A DNA stretch of 64,000 nt from an uncultured Poribacteria bacterium (GTDB taxonomy: Bacteria; Poribacteria; WGA-4E; WGA-3G), in the NCBI GenBank assembly GCA_951828385.1, contig OX639973.1, forward strand, positions 2,533,200 through 2,597,199, in the 5' to 3' direction. Position numbers and translations under genes: made by a program. The notes under the pieces are model-generated. The model searched no databases. It saw only the letters and a program-made list of their open reading frames with translations, and was not told where the DNA came from. This document shows, piece after piece, positions 1 to 7,877 of the stretch. Each line of letters starts with the position of its first letter. The stretch's first letter is position 1.

Positions 1-243
1 ACCGAGAACGGGGTTATGGGGCGACCGACGTGCGCGGTTGTTCCCGCTGTCATACAAGGCGGACGGAGCGTGAGCAGTTTGGGATGTATCGGTAACCGCG
101 TCTATACCGCGCTCTCCGATGATGATTTCTACTTCGCTTTCCCCGGTGAACACATTGACGTACTTGTCGAAAAGTTGGAAACGATTGTAAATGCGAATCG
201 TGCGTTAGAGGAATATCACCAACAACGCCAAGCGGATTTTTAA
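1..243 (+). CDS. DUF169 family protein, C-terminal part (5' truncated)
   Basis: The frame is open from base 1 and ends in TAA at 241-243, so the start lies outside the window. The visible 80 residues read TENGVMGRPTCAVVPAVIQG, then SVSSLGCIGNR, then FAFPGEHIDVLVEKL. This pattern (GRPTCA, SLGCIGNR, a Gly-Glu-His near the end) is what I associate with the C-terminus of DUF169 proteins. That family has no assigned reaction. An internal ATG at 16 exists, but the upstream codons continue the same conserved pattern, so it is not the start. The next gene on this strand begins 140 bases downstream. Confidence 0.7.
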   Translation, partial: TENGVMGRPTCAVVPAVIQGGRSVSSLGCIGNRVYTALSDDDFYFAFPGEHIDVLVEKLETIVNANRALEEYHQQRQADF

Positions 244-383
244 ACTTACCTTGCGGGGAAACGACGTGGACTGGGCATCGAATAGTTTCTGCTAAAGAGT
301 TGAAGAAACGCCCAAGCAAAAACCCTTCCACTTCGTTTCAGGCTTAGGTTTCGTTGCTAATTTAATGTGGAGATCTGAATTTC

Positions 384-1193
384 ATGCAAAAGGTTGCTGT
401 GATTACGGGTGCAGCGAGCGGCATCGGGAGAGGATTGGCAGAACGGTTCGCAGCGGAGAGTATGAAAGTCGTTCTCGCTGACGTTGAAGTGGAAGCATTA
501 GCCGAACTTGAGACGGACTTAAAATCTAAGGGCGCGGACGTTCTTACTGTCAAGACGGATGTCTCAAATGCTGCCGAGGTCGAAAACCTTGCAGTGCAGA
601 CACTGGACACTTTTGGTGCGGTACATATTCTTTGTAATAATGCCGGTGTTGTCTGTAGTCGTCCGATCTGGGAACACACGCTCGCCGATTGGGAGTGGGT
701 TTTAGGTGTCAACCTGTGGGGTGTCATCCACGGCATCCGAGCGTTTGTGCCGCGTATGCTCACACAAGGGGACGCGTGTCATATTGTGAATACGGCTTCT
801 ATCTTGGGTTTGGTGGGAGGTAGTGGCGAAGGTATCTATAAAGTGAGCAAACACGGGGTCGTGGTGCTTTCCGAGACGCTCGCTGATGAATTGGCGCAAA
901 AAGAGGCGAATATTCAGGTACATGTGCTGTGTCCCGGTTGGGTGCGCACAGGGATTCTGGAATCCTCCCGAAATCGTCCGGACACATTGCAAAATCCAAA
1001 AATGGAAACACCGCCACGTCAGGAAACTATCGGTGGTTCCCGGAATACCCGCGCCGAGATGGAAGCGGGGATGTCGCCTGCCGAGGTTGCGGAGCATGTC
1101 TATAACGCGATCCAGACGGGGACCTTCTATATTCACACACATCCTGAACACAAGGCGTGGGTTCGTGAACGTATGAAGCGGATTCTTGAGTAA
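384..1193 (+). CDS. SDR family NAD(P)-dependent oxidoreductase
   Basis: A 269-residue protein of classical short-chain dehydrogenase length. The cofactor-binding motif TGAASGIGRG is at residues 8-17, NNAG at 85-88, the structural Asn at 110, and the catalytic set Ser139, Tyr152 and Lys156 (YKVSK). The tail after residue 200 is polar (NRPDTLQNPKMETPPRQ) and may form the substrate lid. The substrate cannot be read from the sequence; this class oxidises or reduces alcohols and ketones in the cytoplasm. The gene stands alone: the flanking genes do not suggest an operon. Confidence 0.9.
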   Translation: MQKVAVITGAASGIGRGLAERFAAESMKVVLADVEVEALAELETDLKSKGADVLTVKTDVSNAAEVENLAVQTLDTFGAVHILCNNAGVVCSRPIWEHTLADWEWVLGVNLWGVIHGIRAFVPRMLTQGDACHIVNTASILGLVGGSGEGIYKVSKHGVVVLSETLADELAQKEANIQVHVLCPGWVRTGILESSRNRPDTLQNPKMETPPRQETIGGSRNTRAEMEAGMSPAEVAEHVYNAIQTGTFYIHTHPEHKAWVRERMKRILE

Positions 1194-1318
1194 CCCGTTT
1201 AGATTGAATACGAAAATGTAGTAACTAGTTAGATTTGGAGTTTGAACGAAGTTTCAGCGTATGAGCGTAAAATTCGAGAGACAATATACTATAATGACAG
1301 CGAGGTTAAAATAATCAA

Positions 1319-1465
1319 ATGAGACGTAGATTGGAAGTGGAATTAGACTTTATCACAGATTTATCGCCATTGGAACTCGCGTCAAAAGTTGCCCCACTCG
1401 TTCGCGAGGCAATTGACACGGTGAAAGAATCTTTAGGGGCTGAATTAGAGTTTGATATTTTCTGA
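1319..1465 (+). CDS. Possible 48-residue small protein
   Basis: A short open frame from ATG 1319 to TGA 1463-1465, encoding an acidic, helix-prone peptide: MRRRLEVELDFI, then LSPLELASKVAPLVREAIDT, then ESLGAELEFDIF. The regular heptad-like spacing of Leu, Val and Ile suggests a real helix. A GAGG lies upstream but about 14 bases from the ATG, which is long. No family recognised. The remaining bases of this 330-base gap (1194-1318 and 1466-1526) show nothing else I can name. Confidence 0.3.
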   Translation: MRRRLEVELDFITDLSPLELASKVAPLVREAIDTVKESLGAELEFDIF

Positions 1466-1526
1466 TATTGGATGGGCAAGAAGTTCGTTTTGTGATGGAA
1501 TCAGTGTGATATGCACTTGGATTTAA

Positions 1527-1925
1527 CTAATTGATAAAAAAAGACATAAGAGTTCCCTTGAGCCATTTTATAGCACGATCAAGGATAGAAATATTATCCC
1601 TAAAATTTCCAAGCCCCGTGTTGCACCTGTTACAAATATAGCCTCTTATGTCCCCCGTAGTATGATCATGATCTAAATTCACATCCCTTTTACTCTGAAT
1701 CGTTATAGTTCTATCACAGACTTTACAATAAAATCCCTCACCTATTTTAGGTCTCGGATGCTTTTGCTCATACTCCCGCCTTATTTTAGTTGGTATTGCT
1801 TTCTTGCCTGCCCGGGATTCTTTACATTCACTACGCCAAACACTGGGGCGGTTTCGCTCAAATGCTTCTATAGGCAAAAGCCTTTTACATCCCTTATAAA
1901 TACGAGGTTTCGCTTCTTGAGCCAC
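1527..1925 (-). CDS. HNH endonuclease of the recombination endonuclease VII type
   Basis: The 132-residue protein contains the Endo VII / HNH core: CKVC at 67-70, DHDH at 85-88 followed by TTGDIRG, then CNRCNTGLGNFRDN from 98. The two CxxC pairs would hold the structural zinc and the DHDH the catalytic metal. The N-terminus resembles the usual accessory zinc knuckle (two CxxC pairs) but one Cys of each pair is replaced: Tyr10-x-x-Cys13 and Cys34-x-x-Ser37. The gene overlaps the upstream methyltransferase by 32 bases, so it is translationally coupled to it. The pair looks like a restriction-modification unit with this protein as the cutting enzyme; a nicking or repair role is also possible. 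A phage origin of the family is known (T4 gp49), but no phage genes surround it. Confidence 0.8.
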   Translation of the reverse strand: MAQEAKPRIYKGCKRLLPIEAFERNRPSVWRSECKESRAGKKAIPTKIRREYEQKHPRPKIGEGFYCKVCDRTITIQSKRDVNLDHDHTTGDIRGYICNRCNTGLGNFRDNISILDRAIKWLKGTLMSFFIN

Positions 1926-2772
1926 ATTCAGCCTCCAGCAATTTTAGTTGTTCCGGGGTGTAAGATTTCTCGGGAGGCTGCGATTCCTTTGATCGACAAA
2001 TTCTTCGTAGTCTTTCTCTGGCAATTTCGCAGTAATTTTCATTAATTTCACTACCCAGATAATTCCTACCATTTAACTCAGCCATGAGTGCTACAGTCCC
2101 GCTCCCTAAAAATGGATCATACACCAAATCACTCGCGTTACTCCAAGAAATAATGTGATCTTGTGCCAATTTTTCAGGGAATATAGCAGGATGTTTGTGT
2201 GCGATTTCATCCGATGCTGAATGTCCTTTTCCAATCATATACATCCAAACATTCGTGCGCCTTCCGTATTCGGAATAGCCTTCTCGGTTTAATTTTAATA
2301 AAGACCCATCTGGTAGGCGTTTGGTGCCAGTGTCCCCCTTGCGTGATTCTTTGTTTTTTCTATCTTTAATCAGATTGATTGTTTTAGGCTGTCCTTTACT
2401 AAAAACGAACATATATTCAAATGATTGCCAGTAAGTTTTATTATTCCCAACCGCCCCTCTCGGTGGTTTCAAGTAAATCATTGTATCAAACAGGTTAAAT
2501 CCGATCTCTTTAAAATAAAGTGCCTGTCGAAACGAAGTGCCTGTCTCATTTCCGTTTATGGTCTGATCACCAATAACCCATACAACCACGCCCCCAACCT
2601 TAACAACCCGATACAGTTCAGATGCAATTTGTTCAAAAGATTTTAACGTGTATCCTTCATACTCACGCATTTCGTCATACGGAGGTGAAGTTACAACAAG
2701 ATCAACAAAATCATCGGTCATAATCTTCATCGTGTCAAGGCAGTTTTCGTTTCTTATATCGTCCAATTTCAT
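1894..2772 (-). CDS. DNA methyltransferase, beta class (probable N4-cytosine)
   Basis: A 292-residue SAM-dependent DNA methylase. The catalytic motif IV is TSPPY at residues 28-32, and the SAM-binding motif I DPFLGSGT is at 219-226, followed by LNGRNYLGSEIN. Catalytic motif before SAM motif is the beta arrangement; SPPY rather than DPPY is typical of N4-cytosine methylation, though N6-adenine cannot be excluded. The start has a good ribosome site (AGGAG 8 bases upstream). It would protect host DNA from the overlapping HNH nuclease gene downstream. The upstream region carries a promoter with an inverted repeat across it, consistent with autoregulation. Confidence 0.9.
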   Translation of the reverse strand: MKLDDIRNENCLDTMKIMTDDFVDLVVTSPPYDEMREYEGYTLKSFEQIASELYRVVKVGGVVVWVIGDQTINGNETGTSFRQALYFKEIGFNLFDTMIYLKPPRGAVGNNKTYWQSFEYMFVFSKGQPKTINLIKDRKNKESRKGDTGTKRLPDGSLLKLNREGYSEYGRRTNVWMYMIGKGHSASDEIAHKHPAIFPEKLAQDHIISWSNASDLVYDPFLGSGTVALMAELNGRNYLGSEINENYCEIARERLRRICRSKESQPPEKSYTPEQLKLLEAECGSRSETSYL

Positions 2773-2794
2773 ACAGCGTTATCTCCTACAATGA

Positions 2795-2837
2795 TATTAT
2801 GATAAGTATATTACCATAATACCTACAAACAAGTCAA
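2795..2837 (-). promoter_or_regulatory. Promoter with operator-like inverted repeat upstream of the methyltransferase
   Basis: Read on the minus strand, a -35 box TTGACT (2832-2837) and -10 box TAATAT (2808-2813) are separated by 18 bases. A perfect inverted repeat, TATTATG (2795-2801) and CATAATA (2815-2821), brackets the -10 box. A repressor bound there would block transcription, as in autoregulated restriction-modification operons. No separate controller gene is visible, so the methylase itself is the simplest candidate. Confidence 0.45.
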
Positions 2838-2868
2838 CTAAAACTTGACACTTTCATTACTCCCGTTT

Positions 2869-3003
2869 ATTAATAGGACTTACGCAAACACCATTTGGGA
2901 AGAAAGCGGACGCTTCGGATGCTGCAAGCGAAACCGTGAAAAGAGAGTTCACCGAGGCACGGGCCCTCGGCGAACAGGTGCTTGCTGCGTAAGTCCTGTA
3001 TTA
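2869..3003. mobile_element. MITE-like element with 12-base terminal inverted repeats
   Basis: AGGACTTACGCA (2875-2886) and its exact reverse complement TGCGTAAGTCCT (2986-2997) bound a 123-base non-coding segment. The similarity extends outward (ATTAAT on the left, TATTAA on the right). Inside is a hairpin CCGAGG...CCTCGG around 2954-2971. No transposase is present, so it would need one in trans. A single unpaired end of the same sequence occurs at 20110-20121. It sits between the methyltransferase promoter and the alcohol dehydrogenase stop codon, which it touches. No clear target duplication was found. Confidence 0.6.
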
Positions 3004-4083
3004 AGTCAAATCCAGCACACTCCGTGCAACTTCGCCGTTTGCTAATGCCTCAAATGCGTCGTTGATTCCTTCCAATGGGTACGTGCGTGTGACGAGTTCG
3101 TCGAGTTTGAGTTGCCCGGATTTATAGAGCGAAACCAACCGTGGGAAATCCACATGTGGACGCGCAGTCCCGTACATTGAACCGATAACCATTTTCTCTG
3201 GCATCAACATCCGTGCATCAAATTCGACAGGTGTATTCTCCGGTGCGTGTCCAACGAAGACCGTCACGCCTCTGCTCCGCGTACAGAGAATCGCTTGCCG
3301 GAACGTCTCACCGATTAACCCAATCGCTTCAAATGCGTAGTGGACACCACGTCCGCCGGTAATCTCCCTAATCTGTTCTACAGGATCTACTTCGGAAGCG
3401 TTAACGGTATGCGTAGCCCCGAACTGTTTACCGAGTTCAAGTTTATTGTCGAGCACGTCAACGGCGATAACGGGTTCACCACCAGCGAGCGCGGCACCTT
3501 GGATACAATTGAGTCCGACCCCGCCGCATCCGAAGACGGCGACTGAACTGCCGGGCGAAACTTGTGCCGTATTGATAGCCGCACCGACACCTGTCATGAC
3601 ACCACATCCGATGAGTGCGGCTTGTGCGAGCGGCATGTCTTTATCAATCGGAACAACTGCGTCTTGTGGAACGAGTGTTTCGGTGCCGAAGGTGCCCAAC
3701 CCTGCCATCTGATCGATTTCACGTCCACCCGTTTTCGTCGTAGGTCTACCGGATCCATCAGCGGGAAGCGCGCATAAGTTGGGATACCCCTTCTGGCACA
3801 TCTCGCAAAACCCGCAGTTCCGTTTCCAAGAGAGGATAACGTGATCACCCACTTGCACTTGGGTTACGTCGCTGCCGATTTCTTCTACGATGCCGGCACC
3901 TTCATGTCCAAGAATAACAGGCAGCCTGACGAAGGGCCAGTCGCCTTTAACGACATGCCAATCGGAGTGGCAGACACCACTGGCGACCAAGCGCACCCGC
4001 ACCTGATTCGCACGTGGACGCGGTAAGTCGAACGCTTCAATTTTTAAGTGTGTGTCGGTTTCATATAATACTGCAGCTTTCAT
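3001..4083 (-). CDS. Zinc-dependent alcohol dehydrogenase (MDR family, class III-like)
   Basis: A 360-residue medium-chain dehydrogenase. Catalytic zinc ligands are Cys38, His60-Glu61 and a Cys near 160; the structural zinc loop is Cys90, Cys93, Cys96, Cys104. The Rossmann motif VAVFGCGGVG lies near 185. The layout (GHEGAGIVEEIG, long insert around residues 105-125) resembles class III / NAD-dependent alcohol and formaldehyde dehydrogenases, but the substrate cannot be fixed. Start chosen at ATG 4083 with GGAGG 8 bases upstream. Transcribed alone on the minus strand. Confidence 0.9.
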   Translation of the reverse strand: MKAAVLYETDTHLKIEAFDLPRPRANQVRVRLVASGVCHSDWHVVKGDWPFVRLPVILGHEGAGIVEEIGSDVTQVQVGDHVILSWKRNCGFCEMCQKGYPNLCALPADGSGRPTTKTGGREIDQMAGLGTFGTETLVPQDAVVPIDKDMPLAQAALIGCGVMTGVGAAINTAQVSPGSSVAVFGCGGVGLNCIQGAALAGGEPVIAVDVLDNKLELGKQFGATHTVNASEVDPVEQIREITGGRGVHYAFEAIGLIGETFRQAILCTRSRGVTVFVGHAPENTPVEFDARMLMPEKMVIGSMYGTARPHVDFPRLVSLYKSGQLKLDELVTRTYPLEGINDAFEALANGEVARSVLDLT

Positions 4084-4257
4084 GAAACACCTCCGAGGGG
4101 CGTTAAAACTTTTGTAGGTTTCATATTCATTATTATATCACTTTCAAAAAGAGAGGCAAGGAAGATTTAGAATTGACATCTGTCTCCAAAAAAAGATATA
4201 ATAAATTAGATGGACTGATTTGCATGAACACCTAAAACGGATAAGAGGAGAATTGAC

Positions 4258-4776
4258 ATGTTTCGCTTTAACTTGCGCCGCAAGCCTATATTCAAAAGTC
4301 GACGAGTTTTACTTGTCAGTATCTGCGTACTGATTATGCTTTCATGTGGAAGTGGAGAGATTCAGAATTTTGAAGGCATCGCGATCCATGCGGATCCGCG
4401 TGTTGACAGGATTGACTTGAGAATCTATCTGGTTGACAGAAATGGCACACCGTTGATATGGAACCAGAGCATTCTCAGTCCGAGTGTCGGTGTGAGTACC
4501 ATCTCTGAAGCGGATTTTACGACGAACGCCAAAGTCTACTCTATCCGAAATGGTGAGAAACATCGGAAAGTCTACGATGGACGGTTGGTTGACCTCCGCT
4601 GGTCGCAGGAACTCAATAGGCTGGATCGGCTCATGACCGCCGAGATCCCACGGGCTTTCATTGAGGAAGACCCCGAACGTGATACACCGTTAGGTATCAT
4701 CACGATTGAAGTCCAGACTGAAAAGCAGGGGCCCTTCACGGATACCTTAGAAAAAGCTGAAATCTATAAATTTTAA
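4258..4776 (+). CDS. Hypothetical lipoprotein
   Basis: A 172-residue protein with a basic start (RRKPIFKSRR), a hydrophobic stretch (VLLVSICVLIML) and a Cys in the context MLSCGS. This is a near-lipobox: -1 Ser is fine but Met at -3 is unusual. The mature part is mostly beta-predicted and carries no motif I recognise. It precedes an ABC-type permease by 39 bases, so the two are probably co-transcribed and it may be a periplasmic partner. Confidence 0.6.
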   Translation: MFRFNLRRKPIFKSRRVLLVSICVLIMLSCGSGEIQNFEGIAIHADPRVDRIDLRIYLVDRNGTPLIWNQSILSPSVGVSTISEADFTTNAKVYSIRNGEKHRKVYDGRLVDLRWSQELNRLDRLMTAEIPRAFIEEDPERDTPLGIITIEVQTEKQGPFTDTLEKAEIYKF

Positions 4777-4815
4777 GACCGCATTCTACATGTAGCGAGG
4801 CTAAATTAAGAAAAT

Positions 4816-5676
4816 ATGCCTATTCACACACAGGACTATCGACATTGGGAAGGCACACTGAAACCACGTCATTATACACGGTGGTGGATCATCGCCAAGG
4901 CAGAACTCAAACTGCTTGCACAACGCAAGATCGTTCGGTTAATTGTCGCGATTCCGCCGCTCATCTACATTTTCGTTCACGCAATACTCATCTATATCAT
5001 TAACCAGGTCCCAGATGCGACGCTTCCGTTTGACGTTAACGCTGAGTTTTTTCAGAAATTTCTATTCCGGCTTACACCGATTCCATCAGCGATGTTAATT
5101 GCCCTGATAGCCATTTTTGGCGGCTCTGGGTTAATTGCTACAGATCTGAAGAACAACGCGCTCTCCCTTTATCTATCTAAACCGCTTTCATGGATAGATT
5201 ACCTCATCGGGAAATTCGCAGTCATTGGGATCTTACTTGGCTGTCTTACGGTGGTGCCTGGACTTTTGCTATTTCTGGAGCAAGCACTGTTAGCAGATGT
5301 GTCGTTTTTGAAAGAGAACTATTGGCTGCCTTTTTCGATGATCGCCTATTCTGCACTACTCATCCTCTCCGGCAGTCTGTTGATGCTACTTTTTTCATCG
5401 CTGACTTCAAATCCTCGCTATGCCACAATTGGCTTCTGTGCCGTATGGTTTGGCTCACCTGTCATCCAGCAACTGCTAAAAGGTATTACTCGGAGCAGCA
5501 AAACCGCAGTCGTCTCGATTTGGGCAAATTACGACATTCTCGGTTCAGCACTCTTTGATGGTTCACGCAGCCATGCTGTACATTGGGTCTGGTCGCTCCT
5601 CACCGTGCTGGCATTGATAGCCCTCTGCCTTTTTGTGCTTCACCGTCGGATTCGTGCGGTTGAAATTGTTAAGTAA
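4816..5676 (+). CDS. ABC-2 type transporter permease
   Basis: A 286-residue polytopic protein. A cytoplasmic N-terminus (HWEGTLKPRHYTRWWIIAKA) leads into a hydrophobic segment starting LIVAIPPLIYIFVHAILIYI, followed by about five further membrane segments and a C-terminal LLTVLALIALCLFVL helix with a basic tail. The layout and the phrase NNALSLYLSKPLSW fit ABC-2 family permeases that move polymers or drugs. No ATP-binding subunit is next to it in the window, so an ATPase would have to be encoded elsewhere. Follows a lipoprotein gene in the same direction. Confidence 0.7.
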   Translation: MPIHTQDYRHWEGTLKPRHYTRWWIIAKAELKLLAQRKIVRLIVAIPPLIYIFVHAILIYIINQVPDATLPFDVNAEFFQKFLFRLTPIPSAMLIALIAIFGGSGLIATDLKNNALSLYLSKPLSWIDYLIGKFAVIGILLGCLTVVPGLLLFLEQALLADVSFLKENYWLPFSMIAYSALLILSGSLLMLLFSSLTSNPRYATIGFCAVWFGSPVIQQLLKGITRSSKTAVVSIWANYDILGSALFDGSRSHAVHWVWSLLTVLALIALCLFVLHRRIRAVEIVK

Positions 5677-5770
5677 CCGTTAGCGTAATTTTGCTGTGAA
5701 CGGAGACCTGACGGAGCACGCCTACTACTATCGCATTGAAATTGTTCAGTAACTCTTAGCGGAGTCTTGC
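5660..5770. repeat. Imperfect direct repeat around the permease 3' end
   Basis: The 35 bases at 5660-5694, which include the permease stop codon, recur at 5736-5770 with about six mismatches (both begin TTGAAATTGTT). The second copy overlaps the stop codon of the convergent amidohydrolase. It looks like a local duplication or a remnant of a second permease 3' end. Confidence 0.4.
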
Positions 5771-6616
5771 GCCGTTTGCATCCCACATCTCCGCCTCCGA
5801 ATAGACCTGCGGCGGTGTTATCGGTGCCAGTGCTGGCTGCCAATCTTCTCGGAATTGCTGGACCAATCGCACTGCATTCTGATAGGCGATCCGTTCCTTC
5901 GTCTCATCGTCAAGCCGCGCTGTCTCAATCTGATTTTGGACTAACCGAAAATCGTAGTAGGGTAGATCGCTACCGAACATAATCCTATCGCTGCTGAGGT
6001 TATTGACGAGGTGCACCAGGTCCCAACTTTCGTCTGCGCCCTCCGGTTTCTGTGCTACATCGAACCAGATATTCTCCTGCTTTCCACACTGTTCAATGGC
6101 ATCAAGATGTCCGGCTTTGCTCATCGAAACGTGCCCGATGATAAACGTTACTGATGGGAATCGTCTCGCGTACGCGGCGATGTTTTGTGTGGAGCCTGCC
6201 TGATGTAATAGACACAATCCGTTGTGCATCGCTACAACTTCAAGGAATGCGTAAAGTTCACCACCAAGTGAATGTCCTGACAGTCCGGGATGGCACATAA
6301 ATCCAACTAAGCCGTCGTCCTGCATTGCCCTGTCGAGTTCATCTACACCTGCTTGTTCGTGTCGAACTTCAACGTTACCGAGTCCGATCGGAAAACGTTC
6401 TGGGTGGAGTTTGCAGGCATTGGCAATTGTCTCATGTTGCGCACGCGTATCCAATACGCCGCGTGCCTGCGGTCCTCCGCCTGTTGGGCACGGAATGGCA
6501 CCGATAACATTTGCTGAAGCCATCCGCGCGAGACATCGTCCAACGCTCTGTCCTATCGTTGGGGCGCGTGATACCGTCATACCGATATGGCAATGTACAT
6601 CAAAATAGGGACGCAT
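5756..6616 (-). CDS. Amidohydrolase family protein (TIM-barrel metal hydrolase)
   Basis: A 286-residue protein of the amidohydrolase-2 type. The metal motif DVHCH is at residues 6-10, a His in LLHQAG and a His in FIIGH supply further ligands, and GSDLPY holds the conserved Asp. Members hydrolyse or decarboxylate small cyclic or acidic compounds. The substrate is not evident. The ribosome site AAGGAT is 7 bases before the ATG. A PhyH gene lies 20 bases upstream in the same direction, so the two form a likely operon, as catabolic pairs of this kind often do. Confidence 0.85.
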   Translation of the reverse strand: MRPYFDVHCHIGMTVSRAPTIGQSVGRCLARMASANVIGAIPCPTGGGPQARGVLDTRAQHETIANACKLHPERFPIGLGNVEVRHEQAGVDELDRAMQDDGLVGFMCHPGLSGHSLGGELYAFLEVVAMHNGLCLLHQAGSTQNIAAYARRFPSVTFIIGHVSMSKAGHLDAIEQCGKQENIWFDVAQKPEGADESWDLVHLVNNLSSDRIMFGSDLPYYDFRLVQNQIETARLDDETKERIAYQNAVRLVQQFREDWQPALAPITPPQVYSEAEMWDANGARLR

Positions 6617-6636
6617 AGGTTATCCTTTCCAAAAGT

Positions 6637-7404
6637 TTAAAATTCTGGCACAGGCGTGTAAGTATTAAAACCGTTTGTTCTATCTTTGCCCTGCAACAGA
6701 TAGATATAGTGTGCGCGTCGCCACTCTGCGCCGGGGTAACGGACATCTGCTGGCATATAGCGCATTGTGTAGCCGCATCGCCGTTTCTCCGAAACGTTCG
6801 GACTTGAGTTGTGGATTGTCCACGCATCGTGGAAATGGCATTCGCCGACTTCTAATTCCAAGTTGACTGCTTTGGATGTGTCAAGGTCATCTTCGACAAC
6901 TTCGCTGCCGAAAAGCATGTTTTTCCGATCAACAGACTCATAGCGACGGTCGCGCAATTTGTGGCTACCAGAGATGACGCGCATACAGCCGTTTTCGACT
7001 TTTGATTCATCAACAGCCAACCACATCGTGATAACATGCATCGGATCAAGAGACTCACCCCAGTAGACCCCGTCTTGGTGCCACGGCACCTCCATGCCAT
7101 CGTTTTCTCGTTTGCTAATAAAATGGCTCGACCAGAGAACAATATCCGGTCCGATAAACCGCTCTATCACCTTCAACACGCGTGGATGTGTCAGGTATTT
7201 GAATAGATACGGATGCGCAAAATGCGGCACATCCATCTGCTCTGGACGTCTACCGTCCGGCAAATTTTCGATCATATCGTCCACATAATCCCGAAGTTCG
7301 TCCAATTCCGGTTTCGTGAAGATGCGTCCATAAGTAAGATACCCATTTTCTTTGTAAAATTTGACCTGCTCATCAGAGACAGTCGTTTCCAGTTGCCAGT
7401 TCAT
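6637..7404 (-). CDS. Phytanoyl-CoA dioxygenase family protein
   Basis: A 2-oxoglutarate/Fe(II) oxygenase. Counting from the upstream ATG at 7410, the facial triad is His111 and Asp113 (PWHQDGVYWG) with distal His200 (DAWTIHNSSP), and Arg near 210 would bind 2-oxoglutarate. I prefer the second ATG (7404) because GGAGG then lies 9 bases away, against 3 for the first. The family hydroxylates varied small molecules, not only phytanoyl-CoA. It is followed 20 bases later by an amidohydrolase. Confidence 0.9.
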   Translation of the reverse strand: MNWQLETTVSDEQVKFYKENGYLTYGRIFTKPELDELRDYVDDMIENLPDGRRPEQMDVPHFAHPYLFKYLTHPRVLKVIERFIGPDIVLWSSHFISKRENDGMEVPWHQDGVYWGESLDPMHVITMWLAVDESKVENGCMRVISGSHKLRDRRYESVDRKNMLFGSEVVEDDLDTSKAVNLELEVGECHFHDAWTIHNSSPNVSEKRRCGYTMRYMPADVRYPGAEWRRAHYIYLLQGKDRTNGFNTYTPVPEF

Positions 7405-7600
7405 TTTCATTCACCTCCAAGGTTGTTCGCTTTGGATTTTGGCACGAATTCACATCGGATGTCAAGCAATTTTTTCAGTTTATAGTCGCGTGTTCAATTT
7501 ACTGACAACTGACAACCGATAACTGAATACCTCCGAACGCATCCAGGGCCATTCAGTTTTAAGAAATTATTCGATTGGACATCTTTTTTTCAGGATCCGG

Positions 7601-7648
7601 TGCGAAATGCTGCGAAATGCTGCGAAATGCTGCGAAATGCTGCGAAAA
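7601..7648. repeat. 10-base tandem repeat, about 4.7 copies
   Basis: The unit TGCGAAATGC is repeated exactly four times from 7601 to 7640 and partially to 7648. A period of 10 bases is close to one helical turn, so each copy would face the same side of the DNA. It lies about 230 bases upstream of the TonB receptor start. Confidence 0.85.
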
Positions 7649-7763
7649 TTTCAGCGAATTGTTTTAAAACATAACGTATATTAAGTGTTAACACCTACAA
7701 AAAGGACAACACCAAACACCAAAAACCTACAATTGAATGACTCTGGAACGCATCAGACATTGG

Positions 7764-7791
7764 TTGACTTTTTTGTTTGGTATGTTAAAAT
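7764..7791 (+). promoter_or_regulatory. Candidate promoter for the TonB-dependent receptor
   Basis: TTGACT (7764-7769) and TAAAAT (7786-7791) are separated by 16 bases, upstream of the receptor gene on the plus strand. This is a reasonable housekeeping-type promoter by pattern only. Confidence 0.35.
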
Positions 7792-7877
7792 ATTGTTTGT
7801 CCATTATATGATGTAGAATTTCTACTATCGCATCACTATTTTATGTCAATCTTTTGTATACTATTTCTGAGGTAGAT

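Larger units (their letters stand above)
7411..7877. other. Intergenic region between divergent PhyH and TonB-receptor genes
   Basis: This 467-base gap holds the upstream regions of two divergent genes. It contains a simple ACTGACAACTGACAACC stretch near 7500, a 10-base tandem repeat at 7601-7648, and a candidate promoter at 7764-7791. No open frame worth reporting was seen. Confidence 0.5.

Noticed and set aside
1527-2772. Prophage fragment because of the endonuclease VII-type protein
   Set aside because: No structural, integrase or lysis genes nearby; the pair reads as a restriction-modification-like unit.
7854-7877. Upstream TTG start for the TonB receptor
   Set aside because: It would put eight polar residues before the signal peptide, and the ribosome site GAGGT lies just before the ATG at 7878.
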